Source of the DNA: Tubulanus polymorphus
Lineage: Eukaryota; Nemertea; Palaeonemertea; Tubulaniformes; Tubulanidae
Length of the DNA: 64,000 nt
NCBI RefSeq assembly: GCF_964204645.1
Contig: NC_134030.1
Coordinates: 17,551,110 to 17,615,109 of the forward strand
Direction of reading: 5' to 3'
Within the stretch, counting starts at the first letter, position 1. Every line of letters starts with the position of its first letter. The translations under genes were made by a program, and so were the position numbers. A model generated the notes under the pieces. The model was not told the origin of the DNA. It worked only from the letters and a program-made list of their open reading frames with translations, and did not search any database. This document shows positions 1-11,782 of the stretch, in pieces.

Positions 1-485
1 AACTTACTTCGCTACCGCAGATCCGTGTAGAATAGTCTGAACGTGATGACCCAGAGTTCGTGATAGATCAGACTGATATCGATAAAAGAGTAAGATATCG
101 GGATTATTATTGTCGTTTAGACGTCGTGGGATTAACGAATATCTTAACAGTTTACGCGAATGGCATATATACGCTAGTAAGAATAACTCGGAACATTCGC
201 GTTGGGGCAGTCGTTCTTATACACGATGACTTACCACGCCTTAAATGGAAGAATAGTGTGATTACCGATCTTATTCGAAGTTCCGTTAATTTGGTGCGTT
301 CCGCGACTGTTAATACTTCTTCTGGAGTAACGAATAGACCAATAAATAAACTTTATCCATTGGAAATTGACTGTTACAGTATTCATAATGTGCGTGGCGG
401 GAGGCCCCCTGTTGGAAATTCTGAAAATCGCGAGGTTTACGCCATTACGTTCTACAACTTTAAGGAAAGCTGCGGTAATTGCTAA
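1..485 (+). pseudogene. BEL/Pao retrotransposon polyprotein, C-terminal end (fragment)
   Basis: The open frame runs in from the left edge and stops at a TAA at 483-485. Its middle (about residues 45-105 of the part from position 60) has the pattern of the domain that ends BEL/Pao polyproteins after the integrase: a hydrophobic GAVVLIHDD strand, then a lysine/tryptophan step, an arginine-rich strand with a VRSA-like core, and the closing RPINKLYPLEI. That closing motif is highly typical of Pao integrase tails (DUF5641). The part in the window lacks protease, RT, RNase H and the integrase core, which would lie to the left. I see no start codon of its own, so this is the end of a longer frame or a 5'-truncated copy. 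No LTR was recognised downstream. Confidence 0.75.
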
Positions 486-1284
486 TTGAGAAAATTAAAA
501 AGATGATATGAACTGTGTGATTTATCGTCGTTTATGATAATGTTGACCTTTTGGGCCCCGGGAGTGTCCTGAATTGTGTTTGGCTTATGTGTGTGTGGTA
601 TTAACTCGGGATTTGGCCTTTATTTCTGTAACCCATCTTCATGCCTGACCAGGCATTATATTGTGTATGATAAGTCGAAGAATAAAGTTGAGTTAGTGTT
701 GTACAGAAAATCATATGGGTTAGTTCGTTCCTATCTATATTCCTGCAGAATTTAGGAAACTAGCCTGGGAGTCATACTGGAAATCATGGAGTCTATAAAT
801 GTCTCCGAGGCTACGATCCTGATTCCTCTGTGGATAAAATCCTGATTTCAATGTGGATAGAATGCCGATTCCGTTAAGGATACACTGATTCCACATAATT
901 TAGCCTGTGCGAATCAAAAAAATTAACAAAATTCATACAACGATTAACATAGTTTGTTGTAATTTATTTCATGTCTTTATCGTGACAATGTTTTGGACGG
1001 GTGCCCGCCACTGAGTCAAGATTAGACAGGTTTCCGTGATGCTAGAATGATCTGTCTGAGAATTCCTTATCATATATATATTGAATAATTGCCAAACACT
1101 TTGGTCTCAATTCTGCGTCAAACATTGGTATTCTAAAAAACATAACAAAGCAAAATTGATGTATCACAGGCGCATTTATTCTGTATGGATTCATACGTCA
1201 TATGATGTCATAGGGAGAATTCATAGAGATGCAGGCATCTTTTCGAATATGTAGTAAGAGATGTCACGTGTCAATTTAGGTCGG
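486..1284. other. No gene recognised; flank of the BEL/Pao fragment
   Basis: No long open frame, no RNA gene and no clear repeat is seen. The segment could include the element's 3' LTR, but no second copy is in the window to define it. Positions 780-900 hold short repeats of a gattcc-type word. Confidence 0.4.
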
Positions 1285-4200
1285 TTATATGCAATTTACC
1301 TTGTAATGTTGTAATGCTCTACCGGAAGCTTCAGTTGAACCGATCCATCTTGGAGTCCAGTAATACGGCAACCAGTGAGACTGATTCGGGTAATACTTCT
1401 CAAATAGACTGCGATAGTAAAACGATTCTTTAGTTGTAGGTGTATTGAACGGGTATTTCGTTTCAACATCCTTCATCATATCATCGGTTATCTGAAATAC
1501 ACGTTAATACGATTGATTCGTCGGTAGGGCGACCTCTAGTGGTTAAATGGTTTAACTCAGTTGCATGGTTGATTGGAGGACTGTGAACTCAAGTGGTCCC
1601 CGGTTCGAAACCACTTCGGGCATTGGCTGTCAAGATACACTTGGACTAAAACTGTGATAACTTAGTCAGGTTGTGAGTCATAACAACCAATGAATGGCCT
1701 CTTCAATTTCAATTTCTCTTAAGATCTACTAGGCTCACACTGTTAGTTGCAGTGGGGACGTAAACTCTCCCAACTACTTAATGAATTGATTGTAGTGGAT
1801 GTAACGATTAGAGACGACGCAGGGTTCGAATCCCGCATTGTAAACGGTATACTACTAACACGTACAATTCTCTCCATATTTTCCTGTAACACGTGAAACC
1901 ACGATCTCTCCGGGGGTGAAATGCCGTCACTGAATCCCTCTTTCGGCCGCCACAGAATCTCATCCGGAAGTAGACCCGTACCGGAAAAAGCCTGACGCAA
2001 TATGATCCAAAAACGGAACCCTCAGCTCCAAACTAGAAAATCCAAACAAACAGAGACGATGAATGAAACGGGTGAAGATACATGACGTCAAAAGGGGGGT
2101 TATGAAGGCAGCCATAATTTCTAAAACGCTTTTGATCTTAAGAAATCAACCATAGGTAATTTGGGTTTAGGGTCCTGGGGTGATGTCATAGGGAGATTTA
2201 TGGGGGTACCCATGACGTCATCAGGTGGGATTGACAGATAGTTACCCCCAGGCAGCCGTAGCTCTATCACATCTAAGAACATCGTGGCAATAGAGATCTC
2301 GGAGCAGTCGTCTGGCGTCTTTATCGGCCGCTTCCGCATCCGGTGCCATGTGAAAATAAATGTATCCCTGAGCGACCTCGTCTGCACCTTCTCCAGAAAA
2401 TATCACGATCGTATCCGTCTTATCGGATATATATTTACTCATTAGATACATCGCTACAAACATAGAAAAGCTATAGAATAGATTAACATAAATCAGCATA
2501 AATTAGCATGCATTCTGCTGCTAAAATAGATGAATTTTTTTTCGGTCTCGTGCTAGTTGAATCCCTATCGTATGACCGCAGTAGGCAATTGGGTCCAGAC
2601 ATCGACTGGTATTAGGAAACCTTACGAATTCATAATTAAATTAACTATGTATTTTTACCTATAGCACTGCGTATGAGTATCACTTCATACGTTTCGGTCA
2701 TTTTAATCACTTCCTCTATGGCTTGAATCGCTTCTTTATGCGTGATCTGGATTTCGTAATGTTCGCTTCCGATGTGTTCAGCCACCTGGAAAATACACTC
2801 TACAAGTACTACACAAGTAATACTGTGTTAGTGATGATGCAAGGCGGTTTTTGTCTTGTAAATCAATGCTCACAATTCTCATGTAGGTTTTTTACCTTCC
2901 TGGCGGCTTTGATATCGGTGCTGCCTTCATATCCGACCGAGAAGGTCTGTAAGGGAACGGTCTGGCCGGATTCTTTCAAATGTTTCGCCGTCAGAGCAGA
3001 AACTAAACTCGAATCAAGCCCACCTTTAATACACAGGTAGAAATAATTATCAAGAAGAGAAGGCTTAAGAGCAGAAAGAGTTGTGGGCAGAGGAGAGAGG
3101 AGATGAGGCGAGTGAGGAGGGGAGGAATATAAAAGGTATTCACCGGATAAGAGGCAACCGATTCGCCGTTGAGAGACCATACGTTTCTGTACTGCGGCTT
3201 CTAACAGGTTTCGTACATTCGTCAGAATATCATCAACTAAAACAAACACAGATAAATAAATGAGGGATCTTTGCGGAGATATTTACCTGAAATCATCAGA
3301 GTTACCTCTAGGAGGAGACAGTGTTACCTCTAGGAGGAAACAGTGTTACCTCTAGGAGGAGACAGTGTTACCTCTAGGAGGAAACAGTGTTACCTCTAGG
3401 AGGAGACGGTGTTACCTCTAGGAGGAGGCAGTGTTACCTCTAGGAGGAGACAGCATTACCTCTTGGAGGAGACAGTGTTACCTCTAGGAGGAGACAGTGT
3501 TACCTCTAGGAGGAGGCAGTGTTACCTCTAGGAGGAGACAGTGTTACCTCTCGGAGGAGACAGTGTTACCTCCAGGAGGAGGCAGTGTAACCTCTAGGAG
3601 GAGGCAGTGTTACCTTTAGGAGGAGGCAGTGTTACCTCTAGGACGAGACGGCGTTACCTCTAGGAGGAGACAGAATTACCTCTAGGAGGAGACAGCATTA
3701 CCTCTTGGAGGAGACAGTGTTACCTCTAGGAGGAGACAGTGTTACCTCTTGGAGGAGACAATGTTACCTCTAGGAGGAGGCAGTGTTACCTCTAGGAGAA
3801 GGCAGTGTTACCTTTAGGAGGAGGCAGTGTTACCTCTAGGAGGAGGCAGTGTTACCTCTAGGGGGGGGGGGGGCAGTGTTACCTCTAGGAGGAGACAGTG
3901 TTACCTCTAGGAGGAGACAGTGTTTTGTAAGTTGGTTCTTCCCCGATTGTGTGAAATCTTTCGCTGCGTCTCAACACTGCCTGCTGCTCAGTGTCAAGGT
4001 CGTATTCTTCCACGTGACCCGGTGGGAACGGTTCAATCTTGCGACCATTTTGCAAACTTTCGGGCAACAAACCAATCAGACCTGGAGAAATTATTTCATT
4101 ATTCATTTAGGTTTGATTTTGAGCTACCAGGAGACCGTATTACTATTGAAATAATGGGACATTAATGAAATCAATGTTCTAGGTTTCTGACACGGCCACC

Positions 4201-5813
4201 AGTTTAATTAAGAGGACCATAACACTAGCACGCCCATTAACATAACCCTAGGCTGTGCGTAACCATAAGCCTAGGTCAACTCTCACCCTAGCAGGACTCG
4301 AACCTGAGACATGCAGCGTGCCGGTCGAGCATGGCCATAGAACAGTAGCGGTCGACACAGTTGGAAGGTTTGTCTGGTCAGTGTGTTGACTGGTGAAATA
4401 GTCAGATGCGGTGACCCATGTTCACTTACTCACTCTATCAATTTCTGTGATTACAAGAGATTTTGAATGATTTTCAAAGAACACACAATCAGATGGCATA
4501 ACCAGATGCAGCAGTTTTCACTGGACAGTTCAAAGTTCCATTGTAAGTTTCATTAGTATTCTGTATTATCTTGATTACAATGAGTCGTTGTGATTTTCTT
4601 CAAACTTTACCTTTTGCCTCTGAACAGACGGCTAGAAATTTTCCGGGGAGGTAGAGTCGGAACGTGGGCCGGACGCCGAATGTGTCTCGCGCTATGAACA
4701 CTTTACGATTGCGGGTATCGACTAGTATAAACGAGAAAACGCCGTCTAAGTGTTTTACAGTGAAATCTATACCGAAGCGGTCGTACAGGTGTACAATCAC
4801 TTCAGCGTCGCTGTCAGTTGAGAATTCCAATCCGAATTCTTCCTGCAGCTGAAAAATACACAAATTCAAAATGAAAAACCATTCGATGTTCCCACGCCGA
4901 TACCACCAGGATCCGATACCACACAGTTTTTAGTGTCGCTAGTACCTAATGTAAAATTTTGAACCTGTAAAACTTGATCCAGTTCCGCAGTTCATTTGCA
5001 ATCAACTTAAATCATCTATAAATCATTTTAAACACTTGAGTCAAAGTTAAATTGTGAAATTTTCAAATTCAAATCTAAAATAGCACATCGTCACAGATTG
5101 ATTATGATTAAGAATCGAGTGATGAACTATAGTGACCTACCTGGCGTGAATCAGGTCACAGTGTTCAAAGTCCGGTAAAACTTTTGTGGTTTATAACCGG
5201 TGATGGTAGTAACTGTATTCGTGCCAATATTGTTTCAAACACTTATTCGAAAAACTATTCAGTTTAAATTAAACTCATCATTCCTCGATCGGAAATAGCT
5301 TGTTTCTTTAAAACCAGAAATTGATAGGTTTCTCGATTTATGTGTCGACTCCAGTTACTGTTTATAGCCAATCTGTACCCATTTTATTCAAGTCTACATA
5401 TTGTGACACCATCGAAAGTGGTCGACACTGCAGGGTTGTAACCGGGATTTAGAATCTAGCCATGAGGATGAGATGTCAGCCTTATTGTCGTAATGCGCAT
5501 GCCCTCTTCTGATTGACTAATTACCAGTTTATCGCCAGTAGTGAGCTAGTCAGACACTTACCAGTTTATCGTTATAGATTTCTCCGTTGAGCATTAGCCA
5601 GTAGTGAGGTAGTGTAGTCAGATGAAACGGTTGCATTCCGTTCAAATCATCCCGAACCGCCAAATGATGAAACCCGAAACAACATTTATCGAAATGATTG
5701 ATGCTTTCTATGCGCACGGCGTCAGGACCTCGATGCCCTATATCCATACAACATTCACTGCATTGTTTAAAGGCGCCCTGATCGCTGCCGAATATCGCCC
5801 ATATACCGCACAT
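1285..5813 (-). CDS. ASNS: Asparagine synthetase (glutamine-hydrolysing), multi-exon, damaged
   Basis: Makes asparagine from aspartate, ATP and glutamine in the cytosol. Exons (all -): 5562-5813, 4611-4848, 3905-4081, 3144-3236, 2896-3023, 2659-2785, 2246-2453, 1866-2032, 1300-1491. The first begins MCGIWAIFG, with Cys2 as the glutaminase nucleophile, and contains HRGPD and NGEIYN. Exon 2 has [17 protein letters not shown]. Joining 3144-3236 to 2896-3023 across a 120-bp intron gives the PP-loop SGGLDSS. 2246-2453 has [17 protein letters not shown] and 1866-2032 has [22 protein letters not shown] and FSDG. The last shown exon has YPFNTP and ends ALQHYK next to a good donor (AAG|gtaaat), so a short final exon may be missing; without splicing the frame stops at 1285. 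Intron phases agree throughout except inside 1866-2032, where about 25 residues after LDH are missing and the frame shifts by one base. The copy may be a pseudogene or an assembly artefact. Confidence 0.9.
1535..1625 (+). repeat. tRNA-derived SINE-like sequence
   Basis: In the last ASNS intron. There is an A-box-like tggttaaatgg and, about 60 bases on, a B-box-like ggttcgaaacc. It does not fold as a full tRNA, so a SINE head is more likely than a tRNA gene. A further B-box word (gggttcgaatccc) at 1823-1835 lies in the same intron and may mark a second degraded copy. Confidence 0.45.
3301..3922 (-). repeat. 22-bp minisatellite (about 28 units) inside the ASNS gene
   Basis: The plus-strand unit is close to gttacctctaggaggagacagt, repeated without gaps and with scattered substitutions (a/g changes, one poly-G run at 3861-3872). 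On the coding (-) strand every unit reads CTAGAG|GTAACA, a good match to a 5' splice site. The unit nearest exon 3 gives a donor at 3905 that keeps the reading phase with the exon starting at 3236. The array therefore seems to have been recruited as the exon border and presents many spare donors along the intron. Confidence 0.9.
4255..4350 (-). repeat. tRNA-derived SINE-like sequence
   Basis: Read on the minus strand it has a B-box word ggttcgagtcctgctaggg preceded by a tRNA-like stretch. The same B-box and following ctaggg tail recur near 44105-44130 (+), so these two are members of one family. It lies in the ASNS intron between exons 2 and 3. Confidence 0.45.
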
Positions 5814-6480
5814 ATCCTCTACCGTGTTGATTTCAACGCTCTGTTACACACATACTGTACACGTATGTACAACAGAACGCTGCTTTACACAACAGGAGCG
5901 ATCGCTCTCTGATCGAGGTCGCGCCGCACGAGAAGCGCAGGTTTTTGCTCAGTGCCTGGATACACGAATTAACTATTATAAACGCGCTCTACAAATATCT
6001 ATTGAATTCTATGAACTGAACCTCGACTTGTCTCCTGCGTCATGTGCTCAATTTAAAAATACAAAATGATATTTTTAACGAGAACTGGTTTTCATGCCAA
6101 TTCTGAACCCATCAAAAAAAGAAAGGCGATAACGTTTTTCTTTTATACCCTCTTTTTATTTCATGACCCCGTTAGGCGGTTGAACCGGAGCGTTTGGGGC
6201 GTTATTGGCCTGATCAATATTCTACGATTTAGTTCGCTACATTTAGTTGTGTCGTTTAATCAGCCAGAAACGGGTATAAACGGGTGTGAAAATATTTATA
6301 GGGGGGCCAAAAGGAGGCAGACAAAATTTCAGCCAATCAGTAAGCAGAAATTCTAATTATAGACTCTTACTGCTCCGAAGCAATTCTACAGTAGCAATTC
6401 TACTATGCAGTCACAATGGCCCAGTTAGTAAAGCACATAATACGATAAAATCCCACTATTTACAGATTAAAAGAAATTAA
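5814..6480. other. Upstream flank of ASNS; no gene recognised
   Basis: This should hold the ASNS promoter. No TATA or initiator element can be named with confidence. Open frames here are short, unmatched and probably chance. Confidence 0.35.
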
Positions 6481-6519
6481 AAACCAAAATTTATTTATTA
6501 AATCTAAAATATATAAAAG

Positions 6520-6566
6520 ACACGACGTTTCGATCTCACCCTAGAGATCATCGTCAGATGTGAGAA
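6520..6566 (-). ncRNA. Hammerhead ribozyme of a Penelope-like element
   Basis: On the minus strand the core CTGACGA (6551-6557) is followed by a perfect 6-bp stem II, GATCTC/GAGATC, around a short loop, then GAAA (6528-6531) and ACGTC. This gives the conserved CUGANGA...GAAA core. Stem III is very short (an A-U pair closing a tiny loop), and GUGU after the cleavage position can pair with ACAU before the core as stem I. Minimal hammerheads of this form are known from Penelope-like retroelements, where they lie in the terminal repeats. It lies just downstream of a GIY-YIG coding frame on the same strand, as expected. Confidence 0.85.
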
Positions 6567-6637
6567 ATAGACTAAAAACAGGGGTATATATACAAGGAGG
6601 ACAGGTTAATTGAGTAAATTGGTGAGTTAGTAAATAA

Positions 6638-7156
6638 TTAGTGTTTGGCAAGGCATGAAGTAATATACTTAGAAAGAAGGGAATTATGCGGAGAAAAGCC
6701 ATTATTTGAATTGGTACTAATATCTGAGTGACGAGTAATTAGGGCAGACTCAACTATGTGGCGTTTAGTGTAATTGCTGGAAGTATAAATAATTTCGGCT
6801 TTATCAAAATTAAAACGATGACCAGTGTTCCAAACGTGATTGGCTACGCCACTAGCCGGTTTTTGATTTATTATATCCTTTTTGTGTTCCGAAATTCGAG
6901 TTTTTAAATCACGACCAGTTTCTCCAAAGTAAATTTTATCACAGCCAAAACAAGGAATTTTGTAAACTCCGAAGTCCAAAGGTTTAGATGAGGAGCCTTC
7001 ATAATTGATGAACTTATCTGAGTTAGACATGTACGGACATATTGCGCAGTTTTTACCGCTTGGTTCCACAGGGGTTTGGCGATGGGCTTGGATCGTGTTT
7101 TCTATGTGGTTGCTTGGATCGAGAAATCGAAAAAATTGAATATTTCCTTTACTCAC
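6638..7156 (-). pseudogene. Penelope-like element, GIY-YIG endonuclease end of the polyprotein
   Basis: A 172-codon frame with the C-terminal part of a Penelope-like protein. A cysteine-containing linker (CAICPYM) precedes the GIY-YIG nuclease fold, seen as GVYKIPCFGCDKIYFGETGR with the catalytic arginine and then LKTRISEHKKDI. The conserved HVWNTGHRF and ESALI follow. The nuclease nicks DNA to prime reverse transcription. The reverse transcriptase that should precede it on this strand is absent: homology stops near 7156 and unrelated sequence follows. The copy is thus 5'-truncated or part of a chimeric derivative; the second copy at 19.5 kb breaks in nearly the same place. The hammerhead lies about 75 bp downstream of the stop. 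Confidence 0.85.
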
Positions 7157-7440
7157 GAACGCTGCTCATCACAAACCCGGAAATGATTAGCGGAAGTATG
7201 TGGCAGTGTTGCGTCGAAATTTTACCGCAGGTGCTGTAACATAATTTTCGTTTTTCATGAGTTGATCGCTGATAATCGTAATATACACTGAGAAAAATAT
7301 GAAATGTTTTTCTAAAATACTACCTATCCAGTATCAAACATTCATATATTATCAGTCGCGTCTGACTATATAAAATCACAAGGGATGAAACGCCTTCAGA
7401 GTTGTGCCAGCCAGAAAGTTGGGACAGTCACGTGACTAAC
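7060..7440. repeat. Left arm of a long inverted repeat (partner 19262-19570)
   Basis: Two blocks recur in inverse orientation near 19.3-19.6 kb. One is Penelope coding sequence around 7070-7130, the other is tataaaatcacaagggatgaaacgcc followed by gccagaa(a/t)gttgggacagtcacgtgac near 7369-7434. The sequence between the blocks is only loosely similar. The arms enclose the PIF1 and P-type transposase genes. They may be two inverted copies of one chimeric Penelope-derived element rather than the ends of a single transposon. Confidence 0.7.
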
Positions 7441-7984
7441 GCTTCTAATTAGCATATCACTGACTGAATGCGAACCTTTTGTCATCACCGTCGGCGAGAT
7501 GATGCTCAAGAATTCTGGGGTTTTCAATAGGAATTCAACGGGTGACCAGGCTCGCTGCTGTAAGCTGACCAAAATGTAGCTGTTTGAAGGAGGGGATTTC
7601 AAGGAAAATATCGGTGTTTTACCCTACCATCTGTTTATTAAACTCGAAATTTGCATTGAGATAAGCACGTAAATAATCCGTGGGTATATTTAATCACTTC
7701 ATTTTAGGCCGTTTTGATGTGATATTTGCATTTTTTTGCGCTTTTGTACAGCGCGGCATGACGGCATGGCGCCGGTCATTTTCTTTTTAAAAGTTTCAAT
7801 GTGTCTGGCCGGGATGCATGAGTGCTCATTTGTCCTGTGCTGATTGTTATCTGCATTTGCAATCTCACTGACTGACTCCGAATCAAAGTTTACTTTCCAT
7901 TTTGCCTGGTTTTAAACACCACTGACCCTTATAACCGCCCCTGTGCTTTTTAGCTAGGTTGTTCATTGCATCATTCATCTGGAA
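7441..7984. other. No gene recognised
   Basis: Ordinary AT-biased sequence between the inverted-repeat arm and the minisatellite; no open frame with recognisable content. Confidence 0.3.
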
Positions 7985-8557
7985 CTCAAGTTTGATTCCA
8001 TCAAGCAATTGAGCTGAAACTCCAATTTGATTCCATCAAGCAATTGATCTGAAACTCCAATTTGATTCCATTGCACTATTTTGATCCGAAACCGCAATTT
8101 GATTCCATCGCACAATTGAGCTGAAACCCCAATTTGATTCCATCACACAATTGATCTGAAACTCCAATTTGATTCCATCACACAATTGAGCTGAAACTCC
8201 AATTTGATTCCATCACACAATTGAGCTGAAACTCCAATTTGATTCCATCACACAATTGAGCTGAAACTCCAATTTGATTCCATCAAGCAATTAAGCTGAA
8301 ACTCCAATTTGATTCCATCACACAATTGATCTGAAAATCCAATTTGATTCCATCAAGCAATTGAGCTGAAACTCCAATTTGATTCCATCACACAATTGAT
8401 CTGAAACTCCAATATGATTCCATCAAGCAATTGAGCTGAAACTCCAATTTGATTCCATCACACAATTGATCTGAAACTCCAATTTGATTCCATTGCACTA
8501 TTTTGATCTAAAACCGCAATTTGATTCCATCACACAATTGAGCTGAAACCCCAATTT
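7985..8557. repeat. 35-bp minisatellite, about 16 units
   Basis: Unit close to gattccatcacacaattgagctgaaactccaattt, alternating between aagcaattgag, acacaattgat and gcactattttgat variants. It ends only a few bases before the first codons of the PIF1 helicase frame, so the array occupies the place of that gene's 5' flank. Confidence 0.9.
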
Positions 8558-11500
8558 GTGGACAGAATGTTAAATCCTGAGCAACAAAAAACGGTAGACC
8601 TTATTGCAGCATGTCATTCTATTTGTATTTTGGGTCAAGCAGGTTCTGGAAAAAGTTTTTGTATACGTAAAGCCGTGACGAAATTGAAAAAACAGTCAAA
8701 GAAAGTTGCAGTTTGTGCAACTACTGGTATTGCTTATTGTCAATTGACAGACCTTGATGCAGTCACTATACATAGCTGGTCAGGTATCTTAGATGGACGT
8801 TTTTCTAAATCTGAGATGAAGAAGAGGCTCATGACAGACGCCCAACTTATCGATGTTAAAAATTACATTTCATCAACAGATATTTTGTTCATTGACGAAA
8901 TTTCAATGCTCAGCGCATATATTTTTGAACTCATCGAGTTCACTTGTCGTACAGTGCGAGGTTCATCACAGTGGTTTGGTGGTATGCAAGTAGTAGTGAG
9001 CGGTGATTTTTTTCAATTACCACCAGTACCAAATCTGGAATTACGAAGATGATGGCCATTATTGCTTTGAAAGTAGTATATTTAATTTTAGTCATGTGAT
9101 GATTTTGAGTAAGGTTGTTCGTCAAGCTGATGAAGAGTTTATTAATATCATCAATGAGGTAACTCGTGGTATTACATCGAAGGAATGTAATTCCTTTTTA
9201 GCAAGTTTAACGCGTCCTTTACCAGAAAATCTAACTGTAACTCATCTATTTGCAAACAATTTTAATGTAGAAGTTACAAACCAAATGGAGTTAAGTAAAC
9301 TTGCCGGTATTGGGAAAATATATGTAGCTACTAGTGAGGAAGGGACATCTGATTCCCTTAACTCTTTGCCAGCAGTTCATAAGTTACACTTGAAGATCGG
9401 TGCGCCAGTTATTTTGATAAGAAATATCAACAAGTTTCTTGTCAATGGTTTACAAGACTATGTAAAGAGTATGCACCCAGATTTTGTAACAATATTTTTT
9501 CCGTCTGTCCATAAAACTGTTGACATCAAACCAGCGGTGTTTTCTGTATTTTCAAAAAGAAAGCGTGTAAATATTTGCAAGCGATCGCAACTGCCTTTGC
9601 GTCTAGCATTTTCATTGACGATACATCGTTGCCAAGGTATGACTTTAGAAGCAGTTTCTGTTGATTGTCGCAACATACGAACAGCTGGTCAGTTTGGTGT
9701 AGCAATCAGTCGTGTAAGAACACCAGATAATCTGCGTGTCCAACATTACGAGCCCAAAATATGCATCAAACCCCCATCAAGCGTTATAGATTTTTATGAG
9801 GAGCACATAATGGCTTCTGCAGATTTTGTTCATGATCTGTCGTGCTGTGTTTTTGGTGAAGGTATATGCCCTATTGATGCAATTAGCTTTGATTCGGAAT
9901 GTCAGTCAGATGAAGATAGTCAATTCGACGAATCCGATTTGCGAGCTATAGATTATTTTTTATCAGGTCAAACTGATTGTTTCGATAGCAGTCGATCCTC
10001 AACTTACCCTTCTACAATCGACCCTTGTCATGTTGTAAAACAATTGAAGTTTTGGGACGCAGTTCTTGATAATCAGATCGACCAAAATAGAGTTCTCGAT
10101 GATATCTCATCGTCTATCGATTTGAATCTTTACATCTCACATATCTGGTCGAAATTGGATTACTTATATGAGTTACATGTATCTTTAACCATGATCCAGC
10201 AACCAAAAAACCAGGTGCAATACATATCAGCATTTCATTCATTTGTGACTTGTCAAGAATTCCTGACTTACTCCGAGCAATTGTTGAAGCGAAAACCCTT
10301 AACTCCGATTGAGATTAAAGTGTGTTCAAGAATCTGTTTCAAACTATTATCCAAGTATCTGGAATTTCGTACTTCAAGCATAGATAGAATTGTGATTGTA
10401 AATAGTTCAGCAACTGTTGAGTCTAGTGCCCACGGAAAAGTTCGTTACGTGGGTGGTTATTGTATTTTTTCCGTTTCTCGCTATTTCCAAAAACTCGTCC
10501 GTTTTCATTTAGCAAAGTTGGACGAATGTTTTTATGTAGCAAAGTTGAAATTTGATTTGTTACAATCACTCAGAGTCGCTCAGGCTATGCTTGAAGAGAG
10601 TGTTTATCAAGAAACACTTGTTGAAACTTTGCGTCGGCAAAATTCGTTTGAAGGTCTAACGAATATATCAGATAAAGCTTTCGAATTTTTCCTCGAACTG
10701 GAGAAACTTCGTATTCGATATCGATATCTAATATGTTTCGATATGTAAATAATCAGGCATATAAGACTCTGTTGGAAGATGCTCTCAATTATGTTGTGAG
10801 GGACTCTGGTATCAAGGCGAAGTGGTTTAGTTTGTTTGAGATAACTAGTCATATTCCTGAAGTTACGGAATCATCTGGAATTCGTGATTTGGTCGATAAA
10901 CTTTTTCTTATTTCCACTGCAATTTTAGATATTTTTCGAGATGTCTGTGTGAAGTATATGAAAGTTGGGAATGCTCAATTCCGTAAAGATCTGTTACAGT
11001 ATATCGGCCAAAAAAAGACTCAAGCCCATAGACGTCAAATTCTTATAAGAAAAGAGAAGCAATCGCAGCAGCAGTCCGGTATTATTACTATGACTACTAT
11101 CAGAAATAATCCCACTACCATACATTCAATCATTCAGTATGCATTATCTAATCAATCATTTAAATTTGATGGTTTCTGCAAAGCTGACCTAATGATATTA
11201 TGTCGCTGCTACGGTATAAAATCAGTTTCTAAACTGAATAAGGTTGGCCTTGTAAACGCGCTGTTGGAAACCCTGTGTGAACTAGAATCCATGCCGAACC
11301 CCGAATTTCTCGACCAACGTAGTATCTCTAGCAGCAAGGTGGTATTACAGCAACAGCAACACAGCATTGTTGCTGTTGCTGCTGATACTGCTGCTGATGG
11401 TATTGAAGGTGCTTCTAGTTCGAAGGATTCTTCGGGATCAGAACAGAGAGGTCTATTAGCTCTGCCCATTGCAACATCTGCAGACTGCCATAGCTCTATA

Positions 11501-11782
11501 AAGACTTCTTCAGGGAAGCGAAGTGTTCGTAGTGGAACGCGGGGTAAATCCGTGACCCGGAAAAAACCAAAAACAGAACCTGTTTATACGTGCCCTATCT
11601 GTAAATTGGAATGGTCACTTTCTAGTGAGTTCAGTGATTACTGGCTGGAATGTGGAAACTGTTTGAAATGGATAGATCCTAAATGTACTGGCCTTATTGT
11701 AGGCAGCCCTGAATGGTTACATATTACATCCGATCATAACATTGAATGGCATTGTCAGTTATGTAAACAATCGACTTCATAG
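8558..11782 (+). pseudogene. PIF1-family helicase with SAP and PHD-like C-terminus (mobile-element type), frameshifted
   Basis: A superfamily 1 DNA helicase of the kind carried by eukaryotic mobile elements. Frame one (8558-9052) has Walker A GQAGSGKS, motif Ic region TTGIAY, Walker B LFIDEISML and VVVSGDFFQLPPV. After a frameshift near 9040 the frame 9003-10748 continues with the VVRQADEEF region, then LTIHRCQGMTL and GVAISRV (motifs V and VI). A long unrecognised middle contains GKVRYVGGYC. A second frameshift near 10735 leads to 10733-11782, with a SAP-like helix pair (KADLMILCRCYGIKSV), a Gln/Ala/Ser-rich stretch and a cysteine-rich PHD-like finger (CPICKLEW, CGNCLKWID, WHCQLCK). No introns are needed. 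The two shifts make this copy inactive or are consensus errors. Its transcription would converge with the transposase gene at 12.5 kb. Confidence 0.8.

Noticed and set aside
2723-3040. Plus-strand 105-codon gene.
   Set aside because: Antisense shadow of asparagine synthetase exons.
7985-8557. CRISPR-like array of regular repeats.
   Set aside because: No unique spacers; units are contiguous variants of one 35-bp word in a eukaryotic genome.
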